64,000 nucleotides of DNA, taken from Janthinobacterium sp. TB1-E2 (GTDB taxonomy: Bacteria > Pseudomonadota > Gammaproteobacteria > Burkholderiales > Burkholderiaceae_D). Shown here piece after piece: positions 1 to 8,946 of this stretch. Where the stretch lies: contig NZ_CP142523.1 of assembly GCF_036885605.1 (NCBI RefSeq), positions 3,782,001 to 3,846,000 of the forward strand. Direction: 5' to 3'. Position 1 is the first letter of the stretch; each line of letters starts with the position of its first letter. Made by a program: the position numbers and the translations under genes. The notes beneath the pieces were generated by a model. The model saw only the letters and a program-made list of their open reading frames with translations. It ran no database searches and was not told where the DNA came from.

Positions 1-105
1 GGTGCCGAAATAGAACACGGCGCAGACGATGCTGATCGACACGACCACCAGCACGCCATAGCCGAGCGCCAGGCGGGCCGCGATCGAACGGTGCAAATTA
101 CGCAC
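1..105 (-). CDS. Sensor histidine kinase, N-terminal fragment (cut by window edge)
   Basis: Only the first 35 codons are in the window; the gene runs off the left edge. The reading frame begins at a GTG (103-105) that overlaps the stop codon of the response regulator by 8 nt, the usual arrangement of a regulator-kinase pair. The visible residues begin with a short basic stretch (RNLHRS, then AAR) followed by a hydrophobic run (GYGVLVVVSISIVCAVFYF) that is a first transmembrane helix, as in inner-membrane sensor kinases. The kinase domains themselves are not visible, so the assignment rests on position and the membrane anchor. It is expected to phosphorylate the adjacent OmpR-type regulator. 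Confidence 0.7.
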   Translation of the reverse strand, partial: MRNLHRSIAARLALGYGVLVVVSISIVCAVFYFGT

Positions 106-784
106 TGTCGATCACGCCCAAGGTGTAGCCGACGCCGCGCACCGTATGGATCAGCGGCGGCGAAAATTCCTTGTCCACCTTGGTGCGCAAGCGGCTCACC
201 TGCACGTCGATGACGTTCGTCTGCGGGTCGAAATGGTAGTCCCACACGGCTTCGAGCAGCATGGCGCGCGTGACGGACTGGCCCTGGTGGCGCATCAGGT
301 ATTCGAGCAAGCGGAATTCGCGCGGCTGCAGTGCGATCTGCCGGTTGGCGCGCGTCACGCGCATGGTGCGCATGTCGAGTACCAGGTCGGCCACCTGCAG
401 CTGCGTCGATTCGGGCACGGGCGCGGCGCGGCGCAGCAGCGCCTCGATGCGCGCCAGCAGTTCGTCGATGGCGAACGGTTTTGACAGGTAATCGTCGCCG
501 CCGCTGCGCAAGCCGCGCACGCGCTCGTCGACGCTCGACAGGGCCGACAGCACCAGCACGGGCGTGTTGCGGCCCATGCCGCGCAGGCGCGCGACGATGG
601 CCAGGCCATCGATCTCGCCGGGCAGCAGGCGGTCGAGCACCAGCGCGTCCCAGTCTTCGCCGCAGGCCAGGCGCATGCCGTCGATGCCATTGTCGCAGGC
701 GGTAACGTCGTGGCCCGCCTCGCGCAGGCCAGCACAGATATAGCGGGAAGTTTCGGCTTCGTCTTCGATGACCAGGCAGCGCAC
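98..784 (-). CDS. OmpR-family response regulator
   Basis: DNA-binding two-component regulator of about 228 residues. The receiver domain (about 1-118) has the acidic pair E7/D8, the phospho-acceptor D51 in LVLDRLLPG and the conserved K102 in YLSKPF. A winged-helix DNA-binding domain (about 130-225) contains the typical RVTRANRQIALQPREFRLLEYL and VRGVGYTL segments. I chose the GTG at 784 because AAGGA lies about 7 nt upstream, whereas an upstream ATG at 814 has no such site. The gene overlaps the downstream kinase start. The target genes are unknown; the divergently placed DUF481 gene is a possible one. Confidence 0.88.
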   Translation of the reverse strand: MRCLVIEDEAETSRYICAGLREAGHDVTACDNGIDGMRLACGEDWDALVLDRLLPGEIDGLAIVARLRGMGRNTPVLVLSALSSVDERVRGLRSGGDDYLSKPFAIDELLARIEALLRRAAPVPESTQLQVADLVLDMRTMRVTRANRQIALQPREFRLLEYLMRHQGQSVTRAMLLEAVWDYHFDPQTNVIDVQVSRLRTKVDKEFSPPLIHTVRGVGYTLGVIDSA

Positions 785-1029
785 GGGGAATTCCTTGTAA
801 AGATCAGGCAGCAAATAGGCGCAGCATACGCCAGGCGCGCGCCACTTGCCAGCCCCGCCGCGTGCGACGCGCGATCACAGGGTCGGGTACAATACAGCCT
901 CGACAATGTTTGGCCGCGCCCACGCGCGCATTTTTTATCGGCGCCTCCCGGCTTGCCGCGGCCTGCAAACCATCACTGCCACTAACGAACATCAGGCGCG
1001 CCTGGCGCGCGCCACAAACCGATACAGCC

Positions 1030-1806
1030 ATGAAATCGACCCACTCTCTCGCACTGGCGCTGGCCATGGCCATCACTTGCGGCAGCGCCGCCGCAGCAGA
1101 TACCAAACAAAGCATGCTGTTCGATGAAATCCCCATCGGCAGCTGGAGCACTTCCGCCGAACTGGGCGCCATCACCACCTCGGGCAACACAGTCGGCACT
1201 TCCGTCACGGGCAAGATCGACGCGCGCCAGGAACTCGATGACTGGAGCAACCAGTACATCTTCAGCGGCTATTTCAAGGAAGACGAAACGACGAATGACG
1301 ATGGCGAGAAAGTGCGCGAACGCTCGGCCGAACGCTTTTCCGCCTCCGCCAAGGCGGCCTACAAGCTGATGGCCGACCATGAAAAGCTGTTCGTGCTGGC
1401 CTCACACGTGAACGACAAGTTCGGCGCCTACACCAAGTACTCGACCCTGGCCGTCGGTCATGGCTCGCGCTGGTACCAGTCGACAGACAAAAGCGTCGAC
1501 GTGGAATTCGGCCCTGGCTATTTCAGCGGCACCAACGACGCGGGCGAATCGGAACACGGCCTGACGGTGCGCGGCGCGGCCGCCATGAAGTGGAAGATCA
1601 GCCAGTCGGCCATGTTCACGCAGACGGTCAGCGTGGAACGGGGCACCTCGAACACCCACTCGATCGCCGAAACAGCCCTCAGCACGAAAATCAACGGCAC
1701 CATGCAGATGAAGGCCGCCTTCAGCGCCCGCAACGACACGCGCGTGCCGGACGACAAGAAGAACACGGATACGCAAACCTCGCTGACCCTGGTCTACTCG
1801 TTCTGA
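1030..1806 (+). CDS. DUF481 (YdiY-like) outer-membrane beta-barrel protein
   Basis: A 258-residue exported protein. A signal peptide (about 1-23, ending AAAADTK) is followed by GSWSTSAELGAITTSGNT, alternating hydrophobic strands and a terminal aromatic (LTLVYSF), the pattern of the DUF481 or 'salt-induced outer membrane protein' family. The start is the ATG directly before KSTHSLALALA, because upstream in-frame codons would bury the signal peptide. The next gene starts one base after its stop, so the two are almost certainly cotranscribed. The role is not established beyond outer-membrane location. A TACAAT hexamer at 888-893 is a possible -10, but no convincing -35 was seen. Confidence 0.82.
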   Translation: MKSTHSLALALAMAITCGSAAAADTKQSMLFDEIPIGSWSTSAELGAITTSGNTVGTSVTGKIDARQELDDWSNQYIFSGYFKEDETTNDDGEKVRERSAERFSASAKAAYKLMADHEKLFVLASHVNDKFGAYTKYSTLAVGHGSRWYQSTDKSVDVEFGPGYFSGTNDAGESEHGLTVRGAAAMKWKISQSAMFTQTVSVERGTSNTHSIAETALSTKINGTMQMKAAFSARNDTRVPDDKKNTDTQTSLTLVYSF

Positions 1807-1807
1807 C

Positions 1808-3682
1808 ATGCGGGCCACGCTGATGCGGCGCCTGCGCCTGGGCGCCCTGCTGTGCGCGGCGGCGCTGCTGAGCGGCTGCGCCGCCGTCACCGTCAGCTCC
1901 ATTTCACCGGCCGACTATCTGCAGCAGCGGCGCGGCGACATCCTCACCACGGGCAAACTGAGCGCCTCGGCCAGCGAGGTGCTGCGCATCATCGGCAGCG
2001 ACATCGCCGCCTGCGAAGCCAATACGGGCAGCTGCCGCGCCGACCTGGCCCGCTCCGAGCTGCTCAGCGACGAACAGCGCCTGGCCACCCTGTCCGAATT
2101 GTGGCTGGAAAGCGCGCTGGCGGAAGAAAAACAGGGCGGCCACCCGAGTGCCGAAACGCTGGCCGCCTGGCTCGAATCGGCCCGCTACGCGTATGCCTAC
2201 CTGTTCTACACAACCCGCACGCCGGGCCAGCGCGCCTTCGAGGAACGCCAGACGCAAATCCGCGACTACTACAACTATGCCGTGCAAAAGGCCGTCGGCA
2301 ATCTGTTCCGCCACCGTGGCGAATACCGCCCGGACGGCAATGTGATCCGCGTCGCCGGCTGGCAGATCGACAGCGAACTGTCTGCCCTGCGCCTGCCCGA
2401 TGACGGCACCCTGCCCGACGAACTGCTGCCGGCCACCTCGCTGTCGTTTTCCGGCCTGCGCAATGTGTACCGGCGCGACGGCTTCGGCGCCGACCTGGTG
2501 GCCGTCATGCCCAAGCCCCGGGCGCCGAAAGGCGAGTATGTGCCCTACCAGGAAACGCGTTTCCCCGTCGTCACGGCGCTGATCCGCTTCGACGGCAACA
2601 GCCTGCAGGAGGTATTGGCCACGCAACAGCTGCTGGTGATGCTGGTCGATCCGACGCGCAGCGAATCGACGCGCATGGCGGGACAGGAACTTCCCGTGGC
2701 GGCCAACTTCACGGCCGGCTATGGCCTGTGGCTGGCCCGCTCCGGCTTCGGCGTGCAGGCGTTGCGCACCCTGTTCGGCAGCGCCGACGGCATCTCGCGC
2801 CCGCAGGTGCACCTGATGCAGCCCTACGATCCGAACAAGCGCACCATCGTCATGCTGCACGGCCTGGCCAGCAGCCCGGAAGCGTGGATCAACGTGGCGA
2901 ATGAACTGATGGGCGACGAACAGCTGCGCCGCCGCTACCAGATCTGGCAGGTGTACTACCCGAGCAATGCGCCGCTGGCCGCCAACAACGCCGCCATCCG
3001 CAAGGCGCTGAACGCGACCCTGGCGCAATTTGACCCTGCCGCCAAGGCCGACGCGGCCAACGACATGGTCTTGATCGGCCACAGCATGGGCGGCGTACTG
3101 GCGCGCCTGATGGTTTCCGATGCCAGCAACACCCTGCTCGACGCCATCACGGAAGAATACAATTTGAAGGGCAAGAAGGCGGAAAAAGTCCGTGCGGGAC
3201 TGGCCCCCTATCTGAATTTCACGGCCATGCCGCAGGTAAACCGCGCCATCTTCATCGCCGCGCCGCACCGCGGCACCTCGTTCGCCAACCACAAGGTGGC
3301 GCGCTGGATCGCCAACCTCGTCACGCTGCCCATCACCATGCTCGACCAGTTGTCCGACGCGGCCGGCAGCCTGGCGCAGCTCGACACGGGCAGCAGCGAG
3401 CCGCTGCGCATCCCCAACAGCATCGATAACCTCAGCGACAAGGACCCGTTCGTGCGCCTGGTAGCCGACCTGCCCATCAGCCCGAACGTGCGCTACTACT
3501 CCATCATGGGCAACGACACGCCAGACCTGCCGCTGGCGGAATCGAGCGACGGCGTCGTGCCCTACGCCAGCGCCCACCTCGACGGCGCACAGTCGGAAAA
3601 AGTCATCCCCTCGTGGCACAGCGTGCAGGAAAGCCCGCAGGCGATTCTGGAGATACGGCGGATTTTGCGGCTGGCGGATTAA
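1808..3682 (+). CDS. Lipoprotein alpha/beta hydrolase
   Basis: A 624-residue predicted lipoprotein serine hydrolase. The N-terminus has a basic hydrophobic signal with lipobox LLSGCA. After about 330 residues of family-specific sequence comes an alpha/beta hydrolase fold: oxyanion-hole strand IVMLHGLASSP, nucleophile elbow GHSMGG (Ser about 426), acidic residue in ESSDGVVPY and catalytic His in PSWHSVQ (about 604). It probably hydrolyses an ester or amide at the cell envelope; the substrate cannot be told. It follows the DUF481 gene with one intervening base. The N-terminal half does not resemble a family I recognise. Confidence 0.82.
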   Translation: MRATLMRRLRLGALLCAAALLSGCAAVTVSSISPADYLQQRRGDILTTGKLSASASEVLRIIGSDIAACEANTGSCRADLARSELLSDEQRLATLSELWLESALAEEKQGGHPSAETLAAWLESARYAYAYLFYTTRTPGQRAFEERQTQIRDYYNYAVQKAVGNLFRHRGEYRPDGNVIRVAGWQIDSELSALRLPDDGTLPDELLPATSLSFSGLRNVYRRDGFGADLVAVMPKPRAPKGEYVPYQETRFPVVTALIRFDGNSLQEVLATQQLLVMLVDPTRSESTRMAGQELPVAANFTAGYGLWLARSGFGVQALRTLFGSADGISRPQVHLMQPYDPNKRTIVMLHGLASSPEAWINVANELMGDEQLRRRYQIWQVYYPSNAPLAANNAAIRKALNATLAQFDPAAKADAANDMVLIGHSMGGVLARLMVSDASNTLLDAITEEYNLKGKKAEKVRAGLAPYLNFTAMPQVNRAIFIAAPHRGTSFANHKVARWIANLVTLPITMLDQLSDAAGSLAQLDTGSSEPLRIPNSIDNLSDKDPFVRLVADLPISPNVRYYSIMGNDTPDLPLAESSDGVVPYASAHLDGAQSEKVIPSWHSVQESPQAILEIRRILRLAD

Positions 3683-3686
3683 CAAC

Positions 3687-3738
3687 CGTAGGTCGGATTA
3701 GGCGAAGCCGCCGAGGCCGCAGGCGGTAGTCCGACAAC
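3687..3738. repeat. REP-like palindrome, unit 1
   Basis: Starts with CGTAGGTCGGATTAGGCG and ends with the inverted arm TAGTCCGACAAC, separated by a GC-rich centre. It is the first of three related units between the hydrolase and the HD-GYP gene. The same arms recur at 12476-12715, so this is a dispersed intergenic palindrome of REP type. It may also act as a transcript 3' stabiliser or terminator for the hydrolase mRNA. Confidence 0.75.
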
Positions 3739-3761
3739 ATTATTGGCCACGCCCATAGTGA

Positions 3762-3797
3762 TGTCGGCTTACGCGCTCCGCGCTAAGCCGACCTACC
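3762..3797. repeat. REP-like palindrome, unit 2 (inverted orientation)
   Basis: GTCGGCTTA and TAAGCCGAC form a perfect 9-bp inverted repeat around CGCGCTCCGCGC. It is the reverse orientation of unit 1 and carries the C/T variant of the arm (GGCTTA rather than GGATTA). Alternating orientation of neighbours is typical of BIME-like arrays. Confidence 0.78.
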
Positions 3798-3826
3798 CGA
3801 CTGGTGCCAATGCCTGGGCTGGCAAC

Positions 3827-3871
3827 CGTAGGTCGGATTAGGCGGAGCCGTAATCCGACAACGTTGTTGCC
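3827..3871. repeat. REP-like palindrome, unit 3
   Basis: CGTAGGTCGGATTAGGCG, a short GAGCC centre and TAATCCGACAAC form the same palindrome as unit 1, followed by CGTTGTTG. It ends just before the stop of the HD-GYP gene, so the array sits between two convergent transcription units. Confidence 0.75.
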
Positions 3872-3883
3872 GTGCTCCCAGCA

Positions 3884-4879
3884 TCACACCGGCTCGCGCC
3901 ACTTGTCCTTGATCTCCAGCATGGCCGGCAGCTGCTCGACGAACAGCGCCAGCAGCTCAGGATCGAAGTGCGTGCCGCTGTCGCGCTGCATGGTGGCGAT
4001 GGCTTCGTCGATGGTCCAGGCGCGCTTGTACGGGCGTTCGCTGGTGAGGGCGTCGAAGACGTCGGCGATGGCGACGATGCGGCCTTCATGCGGGATTTCC
4101 TCGCCCTTCAAGCCTTGCGGATAGCCGCTGCCGTCCCATTTTTCGTGGTGCGTCAGGGCGATGGTGCGCGCCATTTTCAGCAAGCCGCTCGCGTGCTCGC
4201 CGATGATGGCCGCGCCGATTTCCGCGTGGCGGCGCATGACTTGCCACTCGTCCGCATCGAGCTTGCCCGGCTTTTGCAGGATGGCGTCGGGGATGCCGAT
4301 CTTGCCCACGTCGTGCATGGGCGCCGCATTCAATAGGTCTTCCGCCCTGCCCGCGCTGTAGCCGGCCGCGAGCGCCAGCTGGCGCGCGTAATAGCTCATG
4401 CGGATGACGTGCATGCCCGTCTCGTTATCCTTGTATTCGGCGGCCTGGCCCAGGGTCTGGATCACCTGCAGGCGCGAGCGGCGCAATTCCTCGGCGTCCA
4501 CCAGCGACAGGTGCGTGCGCACGCGGGCGCGCACGATGGGCGGGCTGACCGGCTTGGTGATGTAATCGACGGCGCCCGCGTCAAAACCGTCCGCCTCATC
4601 CTTCACGTCGCACAGGGCGGTGACGAAGATGACGGGAATGGGCGCCGTCGCCGGCATGGCTTTCAATTGGCGGCACACTTCATAGCCTGTCATCGCGGGC
4701 ATCATGATGTCGAGCAGGATCAGTTCGACGGGGTTGTTCTGCGCCAGCTCCAGCGCCTTCTCGCCATCCTTGGCGTACAGCAGGCGGTAATCGTCCTGCA
4801 GGATCTGGCGCAGCACCTGCAGATTCGTCGCTTCATCGTCGACCAGCAGCAGGATCGGTTTGTCTTCGTGTAAGGTCAT
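3884..4879 (-). CDS. Response regulator with HD-GYP c-di-GMP phosphodiesterase domain
   Basis: A 331-residue RpfG-type protein. The receiver domain (about 1-125) has acidic residues D14/D15, phospho-acceptor D57 in LILLDIMMP and the KPV lysine. The HD-GYP domain (about 150-325) has the metal-binding HDVGKIG pair, HHEKWDGSGYPQGL with an intact GYP, and the IADVFDALTS segment. It is expected to hydrolyse cyclic di-GMP in the cytoplasm when phosphorylated. The ATG at 4879 lies 13 nt after the stop of the MHYT hybrid kinase, so the two form an operon and the kinase is the likely phosphodonor. An upstream in-frame start would run into the kinase gene. Confidence 0.92.
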   Translation of the reverse strand: MTLHEDKPILLLVDDEATNLQVLRQILQDDYRLLYAKDGEKALELAQNNPVELILLDIMMPAMTGYEVCRQLKAMPATAPIPVIFVTALCDVKDEADGFDAGAVDYITKPVSPPIVRARVRTHLSLVDAEELRRSRLQVIQTLGQAAEYKDNETGMHVIRMSYYARQLALAAGYSAGRAEDLLNAAPMHDVGKIGIPDAILQKPGKLDADEWQVMRRHAEIGAAIIGEHASGLLKMARTIALTHHEKWDGSGYPQGLKGEEIPHEGRIVAIADVFDALTSERPYKRAWTIDEAIATMQRDSGTHFDPELLALFVEQLPAMLEIKDKWREPV

Positions 4880-4892
4880 CGTAAGCCCAATA

Positions 4893-7800
4893 TCAGGAAA
4901 GGTCGGCAAGCATAGGCGTTTCCAGCCACGCCAGCAGTTGGCGCAGCACGCCCGCGGCGCGCGCAAATTCAAAGTCGTCGATGGCGCTGGCCAGCGCCTG
5001 CAGTCGCTGCTGCTGGCCGTGCGGCGCCAGCATGGCCGCGATCTGCGCCATCAGGGCGTCGTCGAGCTGCCCGCCTTCCAGGCTGGCGATGGCTTGCCGC
5101 AGCAAGGCGCCAGCGGCGTCGGCATCGAGTGGCGCGCCGGCAGCCGGCGTACCCACTGCCACGGCCGGCATGCCCGATTCTTCCAGTTCGCCGGCCAGCG
5201 CCATGAAGGAGGCGGCCAGCTGCACCAGCAATTCGGTCGCCGGCAGCTGGCGCGCGATCGCCTGTTCGATGCGGCCCAGCAGGCTTTCGACCTGCACCAG
5301 GCACAGGTTGCCCGCAGCGCCCTTGATACGGTGCAGCAAATGGCCGGCCACGCTGCTGCCGCCGCGTTCCAGTTCGGCCGCCAGCATGGCGGCGCAGTCG
5401 CCATTGGCCTGCACGAAGCGGCCAATCGCCCGCTGCAAAGCTTCGCGGCCGCCCCACAGGGCGATGCCGCGCTGCCAGTCGACCTGGCCGGCGGCCGCAC
5501 GCGCCGCCGCGCCGGCCGCCGGCGGCGGCATGGACACGGCGATATCGAGCAGGCGGGCGATTTCCGCCGTCAGCTTGTGCATTTCCAGCGGCTTCGAAGC
5601 AAAACCGTTCATGCCTGCCGTCTGCGCCGCGCGCCGGTCCTGTTCCAGCACGCTGGCCGTCAGGGCGATGATGGGCGTCGCCTTCAAACCCTGCTCGCGC
5701 TCGTACACACGGATCAGACGCGTCGCTTCCAGGCCATCCATGCGCGGCATCTGCACGTCCATCAGGACGACATCGAAGCTGCCCTTGCTGAACTCGCGCA
5801 CGGCGCTCTCGCCATCGCTGGCGGCGATCACCTGGTGGCCGGCCGCGCCCAGGCTGATCAGGAGCAGCTCGACGTTCTGCGGCACGTCGTCGGCCGCCAG
5901 GATGCGCAGCGGCGGCAAGGCCACCACGGGCTGCTCGCTGCGGCGCGACACGGCCTTGCCCGGCGCCAGCGGCAGCAGCACGTGGAACACGCTGCCCACG
6001 CCCAGGGTGCTTTCCACCGTGATGGTGCCCCCCATCAGCTCGACCAGCTGCAGCGAAATCGTCGTGCCCAGGCCCGTGCCGCCAAAGCGGCGGCTCATCG
6101 AGGAATCGGCTTGCGTAAAGGGCGCGAAGATCTTGTCCAGGCGGTCGGCCGGGATGCCGATGCCCGTGTCGTGCACGGCGATATGCACCTGCTCGCCCTG
6201 CATGCCGACGGCCACGCGCACATGGCCCACTTCCGTGAACTTGACGGCGTTGCCGATCAGATTCGTCAGCACCTGCTGCACCCGGCGCGCGTCGCCCAGG
6301 AAGAACTGGCCCATGCCGGGATCGACATCGACATGCAGCACGAGGTCGCGCGCATGCGCCGTGATGCGCAGGGACGCGGCCACGTGGTCGACCAGGTCCG
6401 GCAGCGAAAAGTCCACCAGTTCCAGCTCGGTCGCGCCTTTTTCCAGCTTGGCCATATCGAGGATGTCGTTGAGCAGCTCGAGCAGCGAACGGGCCGACTG
6501 GCGCACCGTGCCCAGGTGGCGGCGCTGCAGGCTGTCCAGGGCGGTCCCCAGCAGCACTTCCGTAAAGCCGATGATGGCGTTCATCGGCGTGCGGATTTCA
6601 TGGCTCATGTTGGCCAGGAAACTGGTCTTCGATTCGGCGGCCAGCTCGGCGCGGTCTTTCGCCGCGCGCAGGTTTTCCTGCATGGCGCGCCGCTCGCTCA
6701 CGTCGGTGGCCAGCTTGACCACCTTGAACGGCTTGCCGTCCGTGTTGAAGATCGGGTTGTACGAAGCCTGTATCCACACTTCCTTGCCATGCTTGCCGAT
6801 GCGCTTGTACTCGCCCGTATTGAATTCACCCTGCGCCAGTTGCTGCCAGAACGCGCTGTAGTCGGGCGAGATCACATAGCCCGGCTCGCAGAAGATGCTG
6901 TGGTGCAGGCCCAGCACGTCGTCGAGCTGGTAGCCGACCAGGTCGAGGAAGTTCTGGTTGGCCGCCAGGATGCGTCCCTGCAGGTCGAACTCCGCGACGG
7001 CCGTCGCACGCGAGATCGCCGTCACCTTGCCCTCGTATTCCGCGTTGCGCAATTCGCTTTCCGTGATATCGAGGATGACGCCGTCGATCCAGCGCACCAC
7101 GCCGTCGTTATCGAGCACGGGGCCGCTGCTTTCGCGCACCCAGCGCTCGCGCCCGTCGCGGTGGATCATGCGGTAGACGTTCTCGAAATCGCGCCGTTCG
7201 CCGGCCGCCTGCACGCAGGTGTCGTTGACGCGCTGGCGGTCGTCTGGATGCACGAGGTCGAACAGCCTGACCCGCCCTTCGGCGAAGTCCTGCGGCAGCC
7301 AGCCCGTCAGATTGAAGACGGCGTCGCTGATGAAGATCATCTTCCATTCGGGCGCGAAGCTGCAGTGGAAGGACACGCCGGGGATATTGCGGATCAGGGT
7401 GCGGTACTGGCGCTCGCTGTCCTTGAGCGCCTGCTCCATGCTGCGCGACGAGCGCATGTCCGTGACAAATGCCACGAACAGGGGCTGGCCCGGCGTATCG
7501 ATCTTGCCGATCGCCACGCGCATGGGCAGCACGGCGCCATCCTTGTGGCGGCCATCGAGTTCGCGTCCGCTGTCGAGGATGCGCGAGGCGCCCGTTTCCA
7601 GGTAGTCGCGCAGATAGCCTTCGTATTCGGCCGCGTCGGCCGGCTGCAGCAGCACGCTGGCGTCGCGCCCCACGATTTCCGCTTCGCGCCAGCCGAACAG
7701 GCTTTCCGCGGCGGGATTGAAGGAGCGCACCTTGCCCTGGCCATCGATGGTGATCAAGCCATCGGCCGCCGTATCGACGATGGCGCGCAGGCGCGATTCG

Positions 7801-8600
7801 CTGACGCTGGCGTGGCGCAGCAGCTGGCGGTAGCGCAGCAAGCCGTTCGCGGCGGCCACGAAGACGGTCAGGGTGACAGTGATCAGGGCCACGGCCAGGG
7901 CCACGAACGAAGCTTGCACCGTGATCGTGTTCTCGCCTGCCGTGGGCGTGCCGGAAAAACGCGCGGCCAGCATGCCTGTGTAGTGCATGCCGGAAATGGC
8001 CAGGCCCATCACCACGCTGCTGAGCAGCAAGGAGGCCAATGGGCTCAGGCGCTGGCGCATGGCGCTCAGGCCGAAGCGTACCCACAGCGCCAGCATGGCC
8101 AAGGTCACGGCCACGAGCAGCGACAGGGCGAACAGCCAGGGTTCGTAGCGCAGGGCCAGAGACGTCTGCATGGCGGCCATGCCGCTGTAATGCATGGAGC
8201 CGATGCCCACGCCGACGAGCACGCCGCCCACCACCAGTTGCCGCCAGTTGATGCTCGGACGCGCCAGCAAGTGCAGCGCCACCCACGAAGCGGCCATGCC
8301 GGGCAGCATCGACAGCAGGGTCAGGCCAGGGTCGAAGGACACCCGCGTGCAGATGTCGAAGGCCAGCATGCCGATGAAGTGCATCGACCAGATGCCGCCA
8401 CCGAGCGCGATGGCGCCCGTGATGATGGCCGTCTGGCGCTGAAAGCCGCGCTCGCTGCTGCGCGCCATGCCGGCGATCTGCAGCGCCATGAACGAGGCAA
8501 AGATGGCGATACCGATGGAAAACAGCACCAGCCAGGCATTGTGCGTGCCATAAATGTACTGCGTGGTATCGGTCGATACGGCAAAGATGGAACTAAACAT
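4893..8600 (-). CDS. MHYT-PAS hybrid histidine kinase with REC and Hpt domains
   Basis: A 1235-residue membrane hybrid kinase. The N-terminal integral-membrane MHYT sensor (about 10-240) has three signature motifs, WSMHFIGM, GSMHYSGM and SGMHYTGM, thought to bind a metal and sense a diatomic gas or redox state. Three PAS/PAC modules follow (about 260-640), then HisKA with SHEIRTPMN, HATPase (NAVKF, DTGIGIP, GGTGLG), a receiver domain (DVVLMDVQMPRMDG) and a C-terminal Hpt domain with LLHRIKGAAGN. The ATG at 8600 is preferred to an upstream GTG at 8651, though neither has a strong ribosome-binding site. It is cotranscribed with the HD-GYP regulator, suggesting a relay from a membrane signal to c-di-GMP breakdown. 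Confidence 0.92.
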   Translation of the reverse strand: MFSSIFAVSTDTTQYIYGTHNAWLVLFSIGIAIFASFMALQIAGMARSSERGFQRQTAIITGAIALGGGIWSMHFIGMLAFDICTRVSFDPGLTLLSMLPGMAASWVALHLLARPSINWRQLVVGGVLVGVGIGSMHYSGMAAMQTSLALRYEPWLFALSLLVAVTLAMLALWVRFGLSAMRQRLSPLASLLLSSVVMGLAISGMHYTGMLAARFSGTPTAGENTITVQASFVALAVALITVTLTVFVAAANGLLRYRQLLRHASVSESRLRAIVDTAADGLITIDGQGKVRSFNPAAESLFGWREAEIVGRDASVLLQPADAAEYEGYLRDYLETGASRILDSGRELDGRHKDGAVLPMRVAIGKIDTPGQPLFVAFVTDMRSSRSMEQALKDSERQYRTLIRNIPGVSFHCSFAPEWKMIFISDAVFNLTGWLPQDFAEGRVRLFDLVHPDDRQRVNDTCVQAAGERRDFENVYRMIHRDGRERWVRESSGPVLDNDGVVRWIDGVILDITESELRNAEYEGKVTAISRATAVAEFDLQGRILAANQNFLDLVGYQLDDVLGLHHSIFCEPGYVISPDYSAFWQQLAQGEFNTGEYKRIGKHGKEVWIQASYNPIFNTDGKPFKVVKLATDVSERRAMQENLRAAKDRAELAAESKTSFLANMSHEIRTPMNAIIGFTEVLLGTALDSLQRRHLGTVRQSARSLLELLNDILDMAKLEKGATELELVDFSLPDLVDHVAASLRITAHARDLVLHVDVDPGMGQFFLGDARRVQQVLTNLIGNAVKFTEVGHVRVAVGMQGEQVHIAVHDTGIGIPADRLDKIFAPFTQADSSMSRRFGGTGLGTTISLQLVELMGGTITVESTLGVGSVFHVLLPLAPGKAVSRRSEQPVVALPPLRILAADDVPQNVELLLISLGAAGHQVIAASDGESAVREFSKGSFDVVLMDVQMPRMDGLEATRLIRVYEREQGLKATPIIALTASVLEQDRRAAQTAGMNGFASKPLEMHKLTAEIARLLDIAVSMPPPAAGAAARAAAGQVDWQRGIALWGGREALQRAIGRFVQANGDCAAMLAAELERGGSSVAGHLLHRIKGAAGNLCLVQVESLLGRIEQAIARQLPATELLVQLAASFMALAGELEESGMPAVAVGTPAAGAPLDADAAGALLRQAIASLEGGQLDDALMAQIAAMLAPHGQQQRLQALASAIDDFEFARAAGVLRQLLAWLETPMLADLS

Positions 8601-8946
8601 ACTGTCGTGGCATAAGAGAGTGAAACCTAACGTCGCAAAACATGACGGCACACCGCGCGCCGTCGCCAGGCTTTTTACTAAAGCGGCAATACAGCGGAAA
8701 TGACAACGGTAGCAGTCGACCAGGGCAAGGCTCGGTCATCACGCCCGCGCCTGCCGCGCGGGGGAAAGGTGCCCGTTCAGAGAGAACAGGCGGAATGCGT
8801 ACGAACTCTGGCGCGGATGTCTGGCCGCCAGCGTGACGATGATTTTTTAAAGAGCCATGAGTATAGTTGCTTTGCGAAAATATTCATAGGACTTCAGCAA
8901 TATAGTTGCCAGAAGAAAACTATTCTGCGGCTGCGATGCGACAGGC
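8601..8946. other. Intergenic region upstream of the MHYT kinase, no gene seen
   Basis: No convincing coding frame is present: the short frames here lack ribosome-binding sites and family features. The right half is more AT-rich and holds TATAGTTGC twice (8862-8870 and 8901-8909), 39 nt apart. It must contain the promoter of the MHYT kinase operon, since the neighbouring GNAT gene is transcribed towards it. Confidence 0.6.

Noticed and set aside
1904-3685. A 593-codon minus-strand frame across the lipoprotein hydrolase
   Set aside because: Low-complexity Arg/Ala/Gln-rich antisense of a gene with clear lipobox and GHSMGG motifs.
4860-8615. A 1251-codon open frame on the plus strand across the MHYT kinase
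   Set aside because: It is an antisense shadow: composition is dominated by His, Gln, Arg and Ala, no domain is recognisable, and the minus strand carries a complete multi-domain kinase.
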